DNA of 64,000 bases from positions 62,001 to 126,000 of the forward strand of contig NZ_NMVQ01000012.1 in NCBI RefSeq assembly GCF_002250625.1, given 5' to 3'. Below the pieces are notes generated by a model, which saw nothing but the letters and a program-made list of their open reading frames with translations, was not told the origin of the DNA and made no database searches. A program made the position numbers and the translations under genes. The stretch is from Enemella dayhoffiae (GTDB lineage: Bacteria; Actinomycetota; Actinomycetes; Propionibacteriales; Propionibacteriaceae). How positions within the stretch are numbered: the first letter of the stretch is position 1; the number at the start of each line of letters is the position of its first letter. Of this stretch, positions 38,005 through 46,948 are shown in pieces.

Positions 38005-38903
38005 ATGCTCTACGCACGGCGCACCCGCACCGAAAATGCCGAGTCGATCACCGTGGTGCTCGACAACGGCGACACCCTGGTTGCCGGACCCAGTCACCCC
38101 AACTTCGGCGCCATCGTCACCGCCACCGCCGATGCGCAGATCGGCGACGAACAGCTCCTCGACCTGTTCCAGGCGGGCGCCACCGCCACCCGTGAACTGC
38201 GCCGACTCTCCGAGCGGGTCAGTCTGCGCAATGGTGACACGATCCTTTTCGACGGCACCCCCATCGACAAGGTCATCACCCGTCACATCGTGAACATGTT
38301 CCAGGCCAGCGATCCGCACTGGAGTCATCTGGTGGCCTTCCTGGAGAATCTGGCACAGAACCCCGGCGAGAAGTCCCGGAGGCACCTGTACCACTTCATC
38401 GACGCACACGGCCTGACCATCACCCCCGCCGGCATGTTCGTTGCCTACAAGGGGGTGCAGGTGGATGGGACGTCGGTCCACTCCGGGCCGGGCACGGTGG
38501 ACGGGGTGCAGATGTTCGGGCACCTGCCCAACCAGATCGGTTCGGTGTTGGAGATTGACCGGGCCTACGTGGACGACAACCGTCAGGTGGGCTGTTCCAG
38601 GGGCCTGCACGTCGCGGCACCTTCGCCTACGCCAACCGGTTCGGCAGCCGCCTGCTCACCGTCACCGTCAACCCCCGCGACGTGGTGTCGGTGCCGTCCG
38701 ATGCCCACGACCAGAAGGTCCGGGTGTGCCGGTACCGGGTCCAGGAGATCGCCCCGCTGGCCGCGTACGCCACCCTTTCGATCAGCTTCGACGACGACAC
38801 CAACGACGAGGACGAGTTCGAGGATGCCGAGGACGACGTGTACGGCGACTCCGGCAGCCTGGCCGCCGGTAGCTGGCGCACCTATCCCCGTTCGGGAAAA
38901 TGA
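38005..38903 (+). pseudogene. Phage T4 rIIB-like protein, frameshifted
   Basis: The first part (38005 to about 38615) reads MLYARRTRTENAESITVVLD, FGAIVTATADAQIGDEQLLD, HGLTITPAGMFVAYKGVQVD and ending VGCSRGLHV. The protein continues in another frame as GTFAYANRFGSRLLTVTVNP, RDVVSVPSDAHDQKVRVCRY and ends at 38903. These are the conserved C-terminal blocks of phage rIIB proteins. One base appears to be missing near 38613-38617. A whole product would be about 298 residues. In T4, rIIB with rIIA counters lambda RexAB exclusion. No rIIA-like partner was seen. GGAAGAG precedes the ATG. Confidence 0.72.
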
Positions 38904-38907
38904 TCAC

Positions 38908-39372
38908 ATGGCAGCCCCGGTGAACTACACGACCACGGTCGAGGTGCACAAGACAGTCGGCGAGGTGCAGGCACTGCTCGCCGACCACGGCGCCGATCGG
39001 GTTGGCATCGAATACCGCGACAGCCAGCCGGTCGGGGTCTCCTTCACGCTGCGGCTCCCCGCCGGCACTCGCGCGTTCATGCTGCCGGTTGATGTGGAGG
39101 CGATGCATCGTTTGCTGCAGAGCAAGGATTCCAGCGGCGAACTCAGGTCCGGCACGAAGGCGAACCGGGCCAGCCGTGAGCAGGCCGCCCGGGTCTCCTG
39201 GCGGGTTGTCAAAGACTGGCTGCCGGCCCAGCTCACCCTGGTCGACTCCACCATGGTCACCGTCGAGCAGGTCTTTCTGCCGTACCTGCAACTCGATGAC
39301 GGCCGCACCCTGTTCGAGGTCTACTCCACCTCCGAACTCGCGCTCGAGCCTGGACCGGACGGGCCAGGGTGA
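38908..39372 (+). CDS. Phage-type small protein of unknown function
   Basis: This 154-residue protein reads VEVHKTVGEVQALLADHGAD, RVGIEYRDSQPVGVSFTLRL and FMLPVDVEAMHRLLQSKDSS. It ends with QVFLPYLQLDDGRTLFEVYS. This block pattern is common in phage and plasmid genomes next to replication or recombination genes, with no assigned function. It starts five bases after the rIIB-like stop and overlaps the next gene by four bases (GTGA), so all three genes probably form one operon. Confidence 0.72.
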   Translation: MAAPVNYTTTVEVHKTVGEVQALLADHGADRVGIEYRDSQPVGVSFTLRLPAGTRAFMLPVDVEAMHRLLQSKDSSGELRSGTKANRASREQAARVSWRVVKDWLPAQLTLVDSTMVTVEQVFLPYLQLDDGRTLFEVYSTSELALEPGPDGPG

Positions 39373-39866
39373 ACACCATGCTGCGCACCGCGGTACTGTC
39401 CGCCGATCTCCGCTACCGCTACCGGCTGGAACGAACCTGGGGCGAGCAGCGCCCGCCAGCACTGTTCGTGATGTTGAACCCATCCACGGCCGACGCCGCC
39501 GTGGATGATCCGACGATCCGGCGCTGTTGCGGTTTCGCAAAGGCCTGGGGTCACGGCGGCCTGGTGGTCGTCAACCTGTTCGCTTTCCGCGCCACCGATC
39601 CCCGCGATCTGTTCACCGCCGATGATCCGGTCGGCCCCGACAACGACCGCCATCTGATCGAGGCCGCGTCAGTAGCGGAGGTGGTGGTGGCCGCGTGGGG
39701 CGCCCAGGCGCCAGCGTGGCGGGTCGAACAGGTGCTGCCGCAGCTGGGTGAACGAGTGGTGGCCCTGGCGCTCACCAAGGCCGGCCACCCGCGGCATCCG
39801 CTGTACCTGCCAGCATCGTCCCAGCCTGCGCCCTGGCCAGCAGCGAAGACTCGATCCCGACCCTAG
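39369..39866 (+). CDS. DUF1643-family protein
   Basis: This 165-residue protein matches DUF1643: RYRYRLERTWGEQRPPALFV, MLNPSTADAAVDDPTIRRCC, FAKAWGHGGLVVVNLFAFRA and LALTKAGHPRHPLYLP. These Asn/Ser/Thr-Asp-rich blocks suggest a nucleotide- or sugar-binding fold related to uracil-DNA glycosylases; this is inference. The function is unknown and family members are often carried by mobile elements. GTG at 39369 overlaps the preceding stop; ATG at 39378 is an alternative. It converges with the zeta toxin gene, overlapping its end by four bases. Confidence 0.82.
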   Translation: MNTMLRTAVLSADLRYRYRLERTWGEQRPPALFVMLNPSTADAAVDDPTIRRCCGFAKAWGHGGLVVVNLFAFRATDPRDLFTADDPVGPDNDRHLIEAASVAEVVVAAWGAQAPAWRVEQVLPQLGERVVALALTKAGHPRHPLYLPASSQPAPWPAAKTRSRP

Positions 39867-40801
39867 GCCGCCTCGCAGTCGGGGTGCGTACCCGCTGCGA
39901 TCATGTTCTTTTCGGTGAGAAGCTGTCCGCAACCGGTGCACGCTGCACCCAGGGGTGGCGTGGTGCAGCCATCCACATGCCAGGGGTGCACTTCCCCGTC
40001 AGCATCGAGCACGGCCCGATGCTCGGCGCCGGCACCACGGCTGATCATCTCCACCGTGGCAGGTATTCCGGCGGTTTCGATGGCGAGCAGCTGCAGTTGT
40101 CGTGCGTTGGGGGCGCACGCCGACGCCCCGGTGGCGGTGTAGAGCCTGGAGATCGCCACATCCGGCATGAAGCGCCCGCCCGCAGTATTTGCCGGGTCGG
40201 ATCGCCCCTTCCACCATCGCTGTCGGGCCTGTTCGATGGCCACGTGCTCGGGCACTTCAACATCGATCACGCGAAGCGCGATGTAGTCGTGTTCGGCCAG
40301 CTCGTTGGCGTACCGCTCGGGTAGAGGCGGCCACGACAGCGTGCCTTCCATCACGAAGTTCTCCCCCGCCTTCAAGCACTCGTCCCGCACCCGATCGGCT
40401 GCACGGGCAGAGAATGAGTGAACCCATCCCGCCACCTCGCCCGGCTTCACCGGCCGCCCATCGGGCAGCGTGAAACTGGCCAGCATGCCCAGGAGGTCCT
40501 CGTCGCTCAGTCTGCGCAACACCAGGGTCTTGATCTCGTCTGCATCGATCCGCCGGTATCCCTGGACCTCGGCGAGCGCGGTGGACTTGCCCGCGCCGGG
40601 CGGGCCGGCGGTGATGATGGCTGCGCGGCGGTCCAGTTCCCCGGCCTGGGTGGTGCTGCGGTACTGCGCTGCCAACGCCACGAGAAGTGGGCGGTGGTCC
40701 AGAAACGATTTAACAGCCTCCGGGACCGCGTTCAGGGCACCGCCGGTGGAGTGCAACCTGGTGAGTTCGGAGTGGACCTGGTCACGGAGCGCGAGGTTCA
40801 T
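39863..40801 (-). CDS. Zeta toxin-like kinase with C-terminal Cys motif
   Basis: This 312-residue protein has the zeta-toxin/UDP-N-acetylglucosamine kinase core. AIITAGPPGAGKSTALAEVQ is Walker A (about 65-73). RRIDADEIKTLVLRRL gives the conserved Asp residues, FVMEGTLSW the Glu, and RVIDVEVPEHVAIEQARQRW the lid helix with Arg. Classical zeta poisons peptidoglycan synthesis by phosphorylating UDP-GlcNAc. A C-terminal tail adds ACTGCGQLL and THPDC, possibly one metal site. The ATG overlaps the HTH gene stop (ATGA). The kinase substrate is inferred only. Confidence 0.83.
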   Translation of the reverse strand: MNLALRDQVHSELTRLHSTGGALNAVPEAVKSFLDHRPLLVALAAQYRSTTQAGELDRRAAIITAGPPGAGKSTALAEVQGYRRIDADEIKTLVLRRLSDEDLLGMLASFTLPDGRPVKPGEVAGWVHSFSARAADRVRDECLKAGENFVMEGTLSWPPLPERYANELAEHDYIALRVIDVEVPEHVAIEQARQRWWKGRSDPANTAGGRFMPDVAISRLYTATGASACAPNARQLQLLAIETAGIPATVEMISRGAGAEHRAVLDADGEVHPWHVDGCTTPPLGAACTGCGQLLTEKNMIAAGTHPDCEAA

Positions 40802-41445
40802 CCGGCCGTGGACGGCGGTTCGACAGCGGCGCAGATGCGTTCGAACTCGCTGGTGCTCAGATATCCCATGAGTGCCGCGGTCTCGATCTGGTCCCACGTG
40901 CCGGGAGTTGTGCCCTCAAACGGATAGGGCGCCACCGCACCGAACGTGTACGGGTATTTGGCCAGGTTGCGGACGAGCTCGTCGCGGTCGCTGCCCGTCA
41001 CCGTTGCGCGCAGAATGATCTCTTCGGGCGTCTCAATGCTGGACTTGGTGGGGATTTTCAACATCCGGTGGACTGCCGGTTGGTTGGTGCCAAGTGCATC
41101 AGCGATTTCCCGCTGTGAGTGCCCATGCTCGTCGAGGCGGTGCGCCATCTTCCGTTCCAGGATCCGGCGCAGTCGGTCGGTGGCGCGAAGCATCGTGGCG
41201 GCCTGACGCACCTGAGCGATGCCGTCCTGCCTGCCGAGCCGGGCGAACGGCCCGGCCTGATCTCGCGAGGTCCTCTGTGACGGGCCGGTCGCGGCGCGTG
41301 GGGTCACACCCGCAGCCTTCTTGGCCACCTGCGCGACCGTCTTCTTGGTCGCATTGGCGCGAGCGCTCTTCCGGGCGGCTTTCTTTGTCGCGGTGCGCCT
41401 CCTGGTGGGCGCCTTCGTGGTGCCGTTGCCTCGGTTCTGCGGCAT
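40798..41445 (-). CDS. HTH protein, probable antitoxin/repressor of the zeta-like toxin
   Basis: This 215-residue protein starts at 41445, with GGAGGAGCT just upstream. Residues 1-50 are Lys/Arg/Ala-rich, like a histone tail. EHGHSQREIADALGTNQPAV (about 107-126) is a helix-turn-helix. The C-terminal third (YPYTFGAVAPYPFEGTTPGT and MGYLSTSEFERICAA) has no recognised family. Coupled overlap with the toxin and a 17-bp palindrome before the start suggest that it represses its own operon and neutralises the toxin. The classical epsilon antitoxin fold is not evident. Confidence 0.75.
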   Translation of the reverse strand: MPQNRGNGTTKAPTRRRTATKKAARKSARANATKKTVAQVAKKAAGVTPRAATGPSQRTSRDQAGPFARLGRQDGIAQVRQAATMLRATDRLRRILERKMAHRLDEHGHSQREIADALGTNQPAVHRMLKIPTKSSIETPEEIILRATVTGSDRDELVRNLAKYPYTFGAVAPYPFEGTTPGTWDQIETAALMGYLSTSEFERICAAVEPPSTAG

Positions 41446-41464
41446 AGCTCCTCCCTCCTGTCCC

Positions 41465-41481
41465 TGATTCAGATTGTATCA
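41465..41481. promoter_or_regulatory. Palindromic operator before the HTH-zeta operon
   Basis: TGATTCAGATTGTATCA fits TGATNCANNNTGNATCA, a 17-bp inverted repeat. Its near edge is 19 bases upstream of the ATG at 41445, where a repressor would overlap the promoter. It is AT-rich in GC-rich DNA. Confidence 0.6.
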
Positions 41482-41527
41482 GCGACAGGAGCCCCACGCC
41501 GGACCCACGCGACCCGCCTAGCCGCCA

Positions 41528-42094
41528 ATGATGGAGCCGCGGCGGCCTTCGCGTACGCGCTCTTCGATCATCTTCTCCACCAGCTGGGGCGCCCTCCCTG
41601 ATGCCACCTGGTCACGTCGCCCGTCCGGGGCGTGGACGCTGGTGTGGACCCCGGACCACCAGCCGCCTGGCCAGGTCGGCGACCGGGTCGCGGACCGGAT
41701 GATGGTGGCCTCATGGCGGGAATGGTTTCCCGGCGACCGCCTGCTGCACCCCAGCTTCCTGTCGATGTCGGTGATCGCGCCGTCCGGCCCGCCCGATCAG
41801 TTGTGGCAGCGGGTCGAGCTGCTGGGCGCCAACCAGATCGAGTTCACCCCGTGGCATCCGCAGCGGTTGTTGGCAGTGCCGGACAACACCGACCGGCTGG
41901 CCGGGGTCCCGCGGTGGTTCCGTGACCCGGACGGCGGCATCCCCATCTGGCCGCTGCTGCTGGCCCACGCCGGCCAGGCCCGCATCCCCGTCCCGCCGCC
42001 GAAACGTGGCCGGGTGTTGAAAGACCATCCACTGGGCGCCCCGCAAGGGGTGGCGGGACCGATCGGGCCACCGCCCCGGCTGCTCGGGCTATGA
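41528..42094 (+). CDS. Hypothetical island protein, possibly frameshifted at the 5' end
   Basis: The frame from 41528 gives 188 residues. The coding-like core from about 41605 on includes GAWTLVWTPDHQPPGQVGDR, MVASWREWFPGDRLLHPSFL, ELLGANQIEFTPWHPQRLLA and VPRWFRDPDGGIPIWPLLLA. Upstream, another frame encodes AAAFAYALFDHLLHQLGRPP and a stop at about 41601, so the true gene may be joined from both frames. No family is recognised. It is divergent from the HTH-zeta operon. Confidence 0.5.
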   Translation: MMEPRRPSRTRSSIIFSTSWGALPDATWSRRPSGAWTLVWTPDHQPPGQVGDRVADRMMVASWREWFPGDRLLHPSFLSMSVIAPSGPPDQLWQRVELLGANQIEFTPWHPQRLLAVPDNTDRLAGVPRWFRDPDGGIPIWPLLLAHAGQARIPVPPPKRGRVLKDHPLGAPQGVAGPIGPPPRLLGL

Positions 42095-42108
42095 GGAGAT
42101 CAGCGCCC

Positions 42109-42525
42109 TCAGTCTGCAACTATTCCAAGCGACACCAGCAGTGTCGCGGAGCAAATCCCTACCAAGAACAGGGCTGCAGTGGGATCTGTGTGTGGCAGAA
42201 CCCCGGCCTGCGCCAACACGACGAGCAGCAACGCCAACCCGACAAGTACAACGAGGGCGAGCAGGAGAGTCCCGATGACGCCCAGGACATAGCCGGCACG
42301 CAACATCCCGCCAGAATTGTAGGCTTGGGTGCGCCGAGCCTCATTGATCGCGGAACGCCCGAGTCGCCACGCGAAGGGGGCCAGAATCGGCAGCGCGATG
42401 ATGCCCAGGATTCCGAACACCAGAACAAGCACGCTGCGAGGATGCTCGGGGCGGGCGCGAGCCGCCGACTCCTGTGGAGGGAGCGTACCCACCGCACGCC
42501 TTTCGCCATCGATCATGCGCCACAT
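42109..42525 (-). CDS. DUF4190-like small membrane protein
   Basis: This 138-residue protein starts MWRMIDGERRAVG, with a polar tail. It then has three hydrophobic helices: SVLVLVFGILGIIALPILAP, LGVIGTLLLALVVLVGLALL and ALFLVGICSATLLVSLGIVA. The motif WRLGRSAINEARR between the first two helices fits the DUF4190 family. The function is unknown. It converges with the preceding hypothetical gene and stands alone. Confidence 0.7.
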   Translation of the reverse strand: MWRMIDGERRAVGTLPPQESAARARPEHPRSVLVLVFGILGIIALPILAPFAWRLGRSAINEARRTQAYNSGGMLRAGYVLGVIGTLLLALVVLVGLALLLVVLAQAGVLPHTDPTAALFLVGICSATLLVSLGIVAD

Positions 42526-42784
42526 CGTAGTGTGCGCTTGATCGGTTGTGCGATAGGCGCAGCCACGATTTCTGGACGGCGATACGCAGGCACCTCGCTC
42601 CCTGACTGGGGACTATTGGTCCGGGGAACGGACGGAGGAGGAACGCTCCAACTCCGCCGGGTCTCGCGGAGCGACCTCTTTTCGCGGATCGGAAGCACGC
42701 CAGCCGCGCCCGTGGAACAATGCTGTCTGCCGGACCCGTCCAGCGTCGCCAGGGTCCGGAATCCAAGGGTCAGAAGCAGGCGCC

Positions 42785-44291
42785 ATGATGAGCTGCTGCC
42801 GGGCTGTTGCGGGCGCCGTGTTGGTGCTCGTGTTGGCAGCCTGCACTCCGCAGAGTCCCCCGGCCACGGGGCCCGCAGCCCACACCAACCTCCACCTTTG
42901 CCGGCGGGCCCACCGTCGCCGCGCCTGCCGGGGCTGCTCCGGCGGGTGTCAACGTGACCGTGTCGCCGTTGCCCGAGGCCGAGCCGCCAGAACCAGCGCT
43001 CACGGCAGCCGCCCCAGCCTTCGACATTTCCCTGGGCGACGGTTCCCAACCTCGACAACCGGTACGGATCAGGCAGAAACTGCAACGCACCTCTGGCGAA
43101 CATCTGGTGTTCGTGACGCGCGATTCGTCCACCGGAAAGTGGTCGACGCTCCCCGTCCAGCGCGATGGGGACTTCGCGAGCGTCGAGATGGGGCACTTCA
43201 GCCGCGGCATGTTCGCCTGGGTCGACGACGCAATGCAGCAGTTCGTCGAGCAGGTCCAGAAGTTTCTGCGTCTTCGCTACGCCCCGCCCTCGTGCCATAC
43301 AAAGACCGCAACCTTGAACGGTGTCGTCGTGTCGGCCCACTCTTCCGCCAACACCCTGTACGCCTGCGTCGAGGCCGTCGACGGCAACCGGCTTCGGCTG
43401 AGCGTGTACAGCAACTCCCCGTTCACCTGGGACGTGTTTCCCAAGCTCGGTGCCGCCGGTGAACAACCTCGACCAGCCATCGACGGGGTCGCGATTGCGG
43501 GCACCGCACTGTTCGGACTGGGCAGCAACCACAACTACACCCAGCAGACACTGCAGTTCCCCGGCAGTTCCACCTCGGTGATCGGATCCCCCGGCAGTAC
43601 CTCTTTCGGCGCTGTGGCGGCCGCCAACCCCACGTACACCATTGCGTATGTTGCCTTGGCGGCGGTCGAGGCGTTTCTGGTCCTGGCGAAGGTGAACATC
43701 GCGGCGCTCGAATGGAAGAACGTCGCCGAGTGCGCCTCCGACGTGGTCACCACTGCCAACGCCGGCGACCCGGGCCCGATCGTGGCGACCATCGTGCGAT
43801 GTGCGGGCGATCGGATCGGAGGCTTCGGCGGCGCGGCGCTGGCAGCGCTGGCGTCACTCCCATCACTGCTGGGCGCCGCAATCCTCGGCGCGATCGCTGG
43901 TGGGACCGGGAACGACAAGGTGGCCCTGTCGGTTGACCCCGTACAGCGGCCGACGCCGACGCCCACCCCAATTCGGACTCCGCCGCCGAGCCCATCACCT
44001 TGCTCGGCGCCGTTCGATGTGGTGAAGGGCGGCATCGGCAACCCTCAGGTCGTCCACAGGTCCACTCGATGCTCGAAGACGGATCCGAGCTGGGCGAGAG
44101 TCGAGCTGAGCAGCAGCGCGCAGGCTACAGGTCGCGTCAGCAGCGACGGCATCGCCTATCTGCATCGCGTGAACGGGACCTGGACCTACGTTGGTGGGGG
44201 GTTTCACGGCGGCAGCTTCTGCCTGGTGTTGAAAGACCCGGCGCTTCCTTCGGATTTCCGTTCGGAGTTGGCTGAGGTCTGCCCCAGTTGA
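42785..44291 (+). pseudogene. Large lipoprotein/membrane protein, frameshifted near the 5' end
   Basis: ATG at 42785 encodes the signal peptide AVAGAVLVLVLAAC with a lipobox. The frame then becomes implausible. About 490 coding residues follow in the next frame, from around PTPTSTFAGGPTVAAPAGAA to a stop at 44291. The junction is near 42860-42890, so one or two bases are altered. The body has FDISLGDGSQPRQPVRIRQK, two hydrophobic stretches near 290 and 350 (YTIAYVALAAVEAFLVLAKV and ALAALASLPSLLGAAILGAI), a Pro/Thr linker and a C-terminal Cys-containing domain. The function is unknown. Confidence 0.55.
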
Positions 44292-44477
44292 GGCTTGGCG
44301 GGTTTCGCTCCTGTGCCCAGCAAACCAGCAACCAGCAGGACTCTGGCGCCCCGCGGCGTGTGGTGGTACGCCGACTGGGCACCTTTCCGCATAGAAGAAG
44401 GCAGACCGTCCAGATCACCACCCGGGCGTACGCCCGTCCGGTGGGGTCTGGACATGACCGCGGGGAGGACTGCCACG

Positions 44478-44663
44478 ATGAGCGAGCACCGAGCGCCGAA
44501 GGCGAGCGACGGCTACCTGGCCCAGTTTGCGAAACGGTTCGGCGCCGAAACCCAGCAGGCCAACGACTTTCTGCGCACCGATCTCGGCATGGCCCTGATG
44601 TGGGGTGCCGTGATCCTGGTCGGGGCTGTGTTCATTGCCGTCGCCCTTTTCGCCGGAAACTGA
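44478..44663 (+). CDS. Small single-helix membrane protein
   Basis: This 61-residue protein starts at 44478 behind GGGGAGGA. It has a soluble N-terminal part (YLAQFAKRFGAETQQANDFL) and one C-terminal helix (LMWGAVILVGAVFIAVALFA). It lies six bases before the NERD gene and is probably co-expressed with it and the next membrane gene. No family is recognised. Confidence 0.65.
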   Translation: MSEHRAPKASDGYLAQFAKRFGAETQQANDFLRTDLGMALMWGAVILVGAVFIAVALFAGN

Positions 44664-44669
44664 CCGGCC

Positions 44670-45626
44670 ATGGCATCCATTCCTCGTTCACTCCCGCCAG
44701 CGCTGCCCGGCACCATCCTGGGCGTTCCTGGCGGCGGCCTCGTCGACGCCGCCTGGGCCGCCTCGCAGGGCGCCGCTGATGCCGGACGCTACGGTGAGGA
44801 ACAGACCGCCCGAGTTCTCGCCCCGCTGGCGAACCGTCCCGGCGGGGTCACTGTGCTGCACGACTTGAAGGTCCCTATTGCCGGGGCCCGCGCCAACATC
44901 GACCACGCGGTGGTGTGCGGCACCACGTTGCTGTTGCTGGATTCGAAGAGTTGGCGCCGCGGATTCGTGTGGACCCTGGCCGGGGTGACTCGCCGCGGCC
45001 GGGCCCGCTTTTCTGCCGCAGACAAGAAGACCTTGAACCGGGCTGCCGCAGCGGTGGCCGGATTTCTGCGCAACAAGGGGGGTGGTGTGCGAGATGGCCA
45101 CTCCGCTGCTGGTGGTGTGGCCTCCCGCGGCCCGCCCCGGGTTGACGCCCGGACCCGGACCGACCTTGTGGGCGTACCGGCCTCATGGTTGCCGCGCGGT
45201 AACCGGTCCCCGAGTCTGCGCCGCCGCCTCGAAGGCGCTCGGATTCAGCCCTGCCCGCCCTGCCACCGCCGACCCGCAACTGGTGTCGGCCCTTGCCGAT
45301 TTGCTGGTCCGCCCGGCCTGGGACCCGCCCGCCGGGTCGGGTCGGGACGCGACCGTCATGCCGCTGCGATTCCACCAACCCGCATCCCCGACGGGGCCCG
45401 ACCAGTGCCAGCCAGAACACCGACGGCCAGCGCCTTGATCGCCACAACCCCACCACCGCCACGGGAGCCGCCACTCCGGACGAGGATGTCGATCGTTGGT
45501 GGGTGGATGTGGCGGCAACAGGCCAGGACCGCACCTGCCCGGGCCGGCGGAGGCTTCCGGTCCCGGCGGGTACGCCACCGGTGCGGCCGAGGACGAGGTC
45601 GACCTGTCGTCGTGGTGAACTGCCGG
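44670..45626 (+). pseudogene. NERD-domain (nuclease-related) protein, frameshifted
   Basis: The first about 135 residues read DAGRYGEEQTARVLAPLANR, VTVLHDLKVPIAGARANIDH and AVVCGTTLLLLDSKSWRRG. That is a NERD domain with GxGE, D-H and D-x-K motifs, a nuclease-like fold. Near 45075-45085 a run of six G residues breaks the frame. Coding sequence goes on as EMATPLLVVWPPAARPGLTP to about 45438. A further piece ends GYATGAAEDEVDLSSW at about 45628 in yet another frame. Two frame breaks are therefore suspected. Nuclease function is inferred. Confidence 0.6.
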
Positions 45627-45651
45627 ACCCACCAATCCTGAAGGAAACTTG

Positions 45652-46495
45652 ATGCCCCCATCCCGCAGCACCCAGCAGCAGCGCTCGCCCGCGGTGTCGA
45701 TGACCGTCACCGCGATAGCGGCGGTGCTCGGTGCGCTCGCGCAACTGCTCGGGTTGCCGGGAGCAGCCGTGTTGTGGGTGGGCATGCTTGTCGGATCGCG
45801 AATGCATCCGCCGGCGGTGATGACCGGCCGCAAAGACCCCAAGACCCAGATGGTCCAGCCGGCCACTCCGGCCGAGGAGACCGCGCGCCGCCGTCACCTC
45901 TACTGGTCGCAGATGCCGCTGCTGCCGGGCGGAAACTGGCTGCCCGGATGGCTGCCACGGGCCGACTGGCTCACCGGGATGTGTGTGGCATTGGTCGCCT
46001 GGGGCCTGCCGGCGGCCTGGGATCAATTGCGGTGGGTCAACGCAGTCGCCGCGTTCACGGTGTGTGTCGCCGTGAACGCGGCGGCCCGCAACAATCCCCG
46101 CGACGGTGACCCACGGCCTGCGGTGGCTCTGGATTCGCTGCCGAAGGCCGTGGCCACCCACAAGGTGTCGGCGCCGGTTCGGTTCCTGCTCGCGTTCGCC
46201 GCCGCGGCGGTCGCCTGCTGGGCCGTCGGGTGGGCTGTCGCGCTGCCGGTGGTGCAACATCTTTGGGCCGAGGCGCTGCTGCAGTTGCTGGCGCGTGCGC
46301 CGAAGATCCCGGTGCAGATGCTGGAGCCGACTCTGTGCGGCGAGTACGTCGTCGACGGTGTGTCCCTTCTGGCTGGCGGGCTGGGTATCGCCGGAATCTG
46401 GTCGTCTGTGGCGCTCGAATCGTGGCGCCTGCTCGCCACTGCCAGGTCCGAATGGGCGCCCCGCTGGGAGCAGATCGGCGCGAAAAAGCCACCTA
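45652..46495 (+). pseudogene. N-terminal part of a transfer-like membrane protein, truncated
   Basis: From ATG 45652 (AAGGAAA upstream) about 281 residues encode hydrophobic helices: VTAIAAVLGALAQLLGLPGA, MCVALVAWGLPAAWDQLRWV, RFLLAFAAAAVACWAVGWAV and VSLLAGGLGIAGIWSSVALE. They end in ARSEWAPRWEQIGAKKPP. Similar N termini precede ATPase domains of conjugation proteins in actinobacterial elements; that link is memory-based. After 46495 the frame stays open, but over the antisense of the HTH gene, so the domain expected next is missing. Confidence 0.5.
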
Positions 46496-46518
46496 GCTGC
46501 AGCGTACGAATCAGCCGC

Positions 46519-46829
46519 TCAGCAGAGTTGGATGGCGCCCGATCCGGCCGACCGAGTCACCGCCTTGCGCCACCGCTCGTGGTAGTCGCGCAGGGCCAGG
46601 TCGTTGCCGAGTTCGTAGGCGGTGGAGCAGGAGACGCCGAGCGCCTCGCCGGCCTCTTCGACGGTGAGCAGCAGCGGCTGGCGGTGGTTGGAGGCCAGCT
46701 CGGAGAGTCGCTGGGCCACTTCGGTGAGCCGTTGAGGCTGACAGCGGCCTGCTGGGCCTGGCGGATGGCATCGGCGACCAAGGCGTCCAGGTCGGGATCG
46801 GTACGCTTGCGGGTGCGTGAGTTCGTCAT
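46519..46829 (-). pseudogene. Excisionase-like/HTH protein, frameshifted
   Basis: ATG at 46829 reads MTNSRTRKRTDPDLDALVAD and AIRQAQQAAVSLN. The protein continues in another frame as RLTEVAQRLSELASNHRQPL, LLTVEEAGEALGVSCSTAYE and ends ...RWRKAVTRSAGSGAIQLC at 46519. The shift is near 46735. The TVEEAGEALGVSxSTAYEL segment is a helix-turn-helix like Xis/MerR-type recombination factors. Location beside the right att site supports an excisionase role, but the gene is broken. Confidence 0.55.
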
Positions 46830-46933
46830 GCACTGATGGGGTGCGGCGGATTGCAAACGTGTCATGAAACGTCCGCCTTTGTGCAACCAATCCACCTGTG
46901 TCCAGAGGCGTGCGAAGGGGGTATTTGATGCAC

Positions 46934-46948
46934 CAACTGCACCCAAAC
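46934..46948. repeat. Candidate integrase arm-type site, right
   Basis: CAACTGCACCCAAAC matches 36908-36922 exactly, in the same orientation, and lies 58 bases inside the right att repeat. Confidence 0.5.

Noticed and set aside
37097-38017. Minus-strand frame of 306 codons opposite the island hypothetical gene.
   Set aside because: It is Cys/Arg-rich with no ribosome site. The plus frame has the more protein-like composition and the right spacing to the rIIB-like gene.
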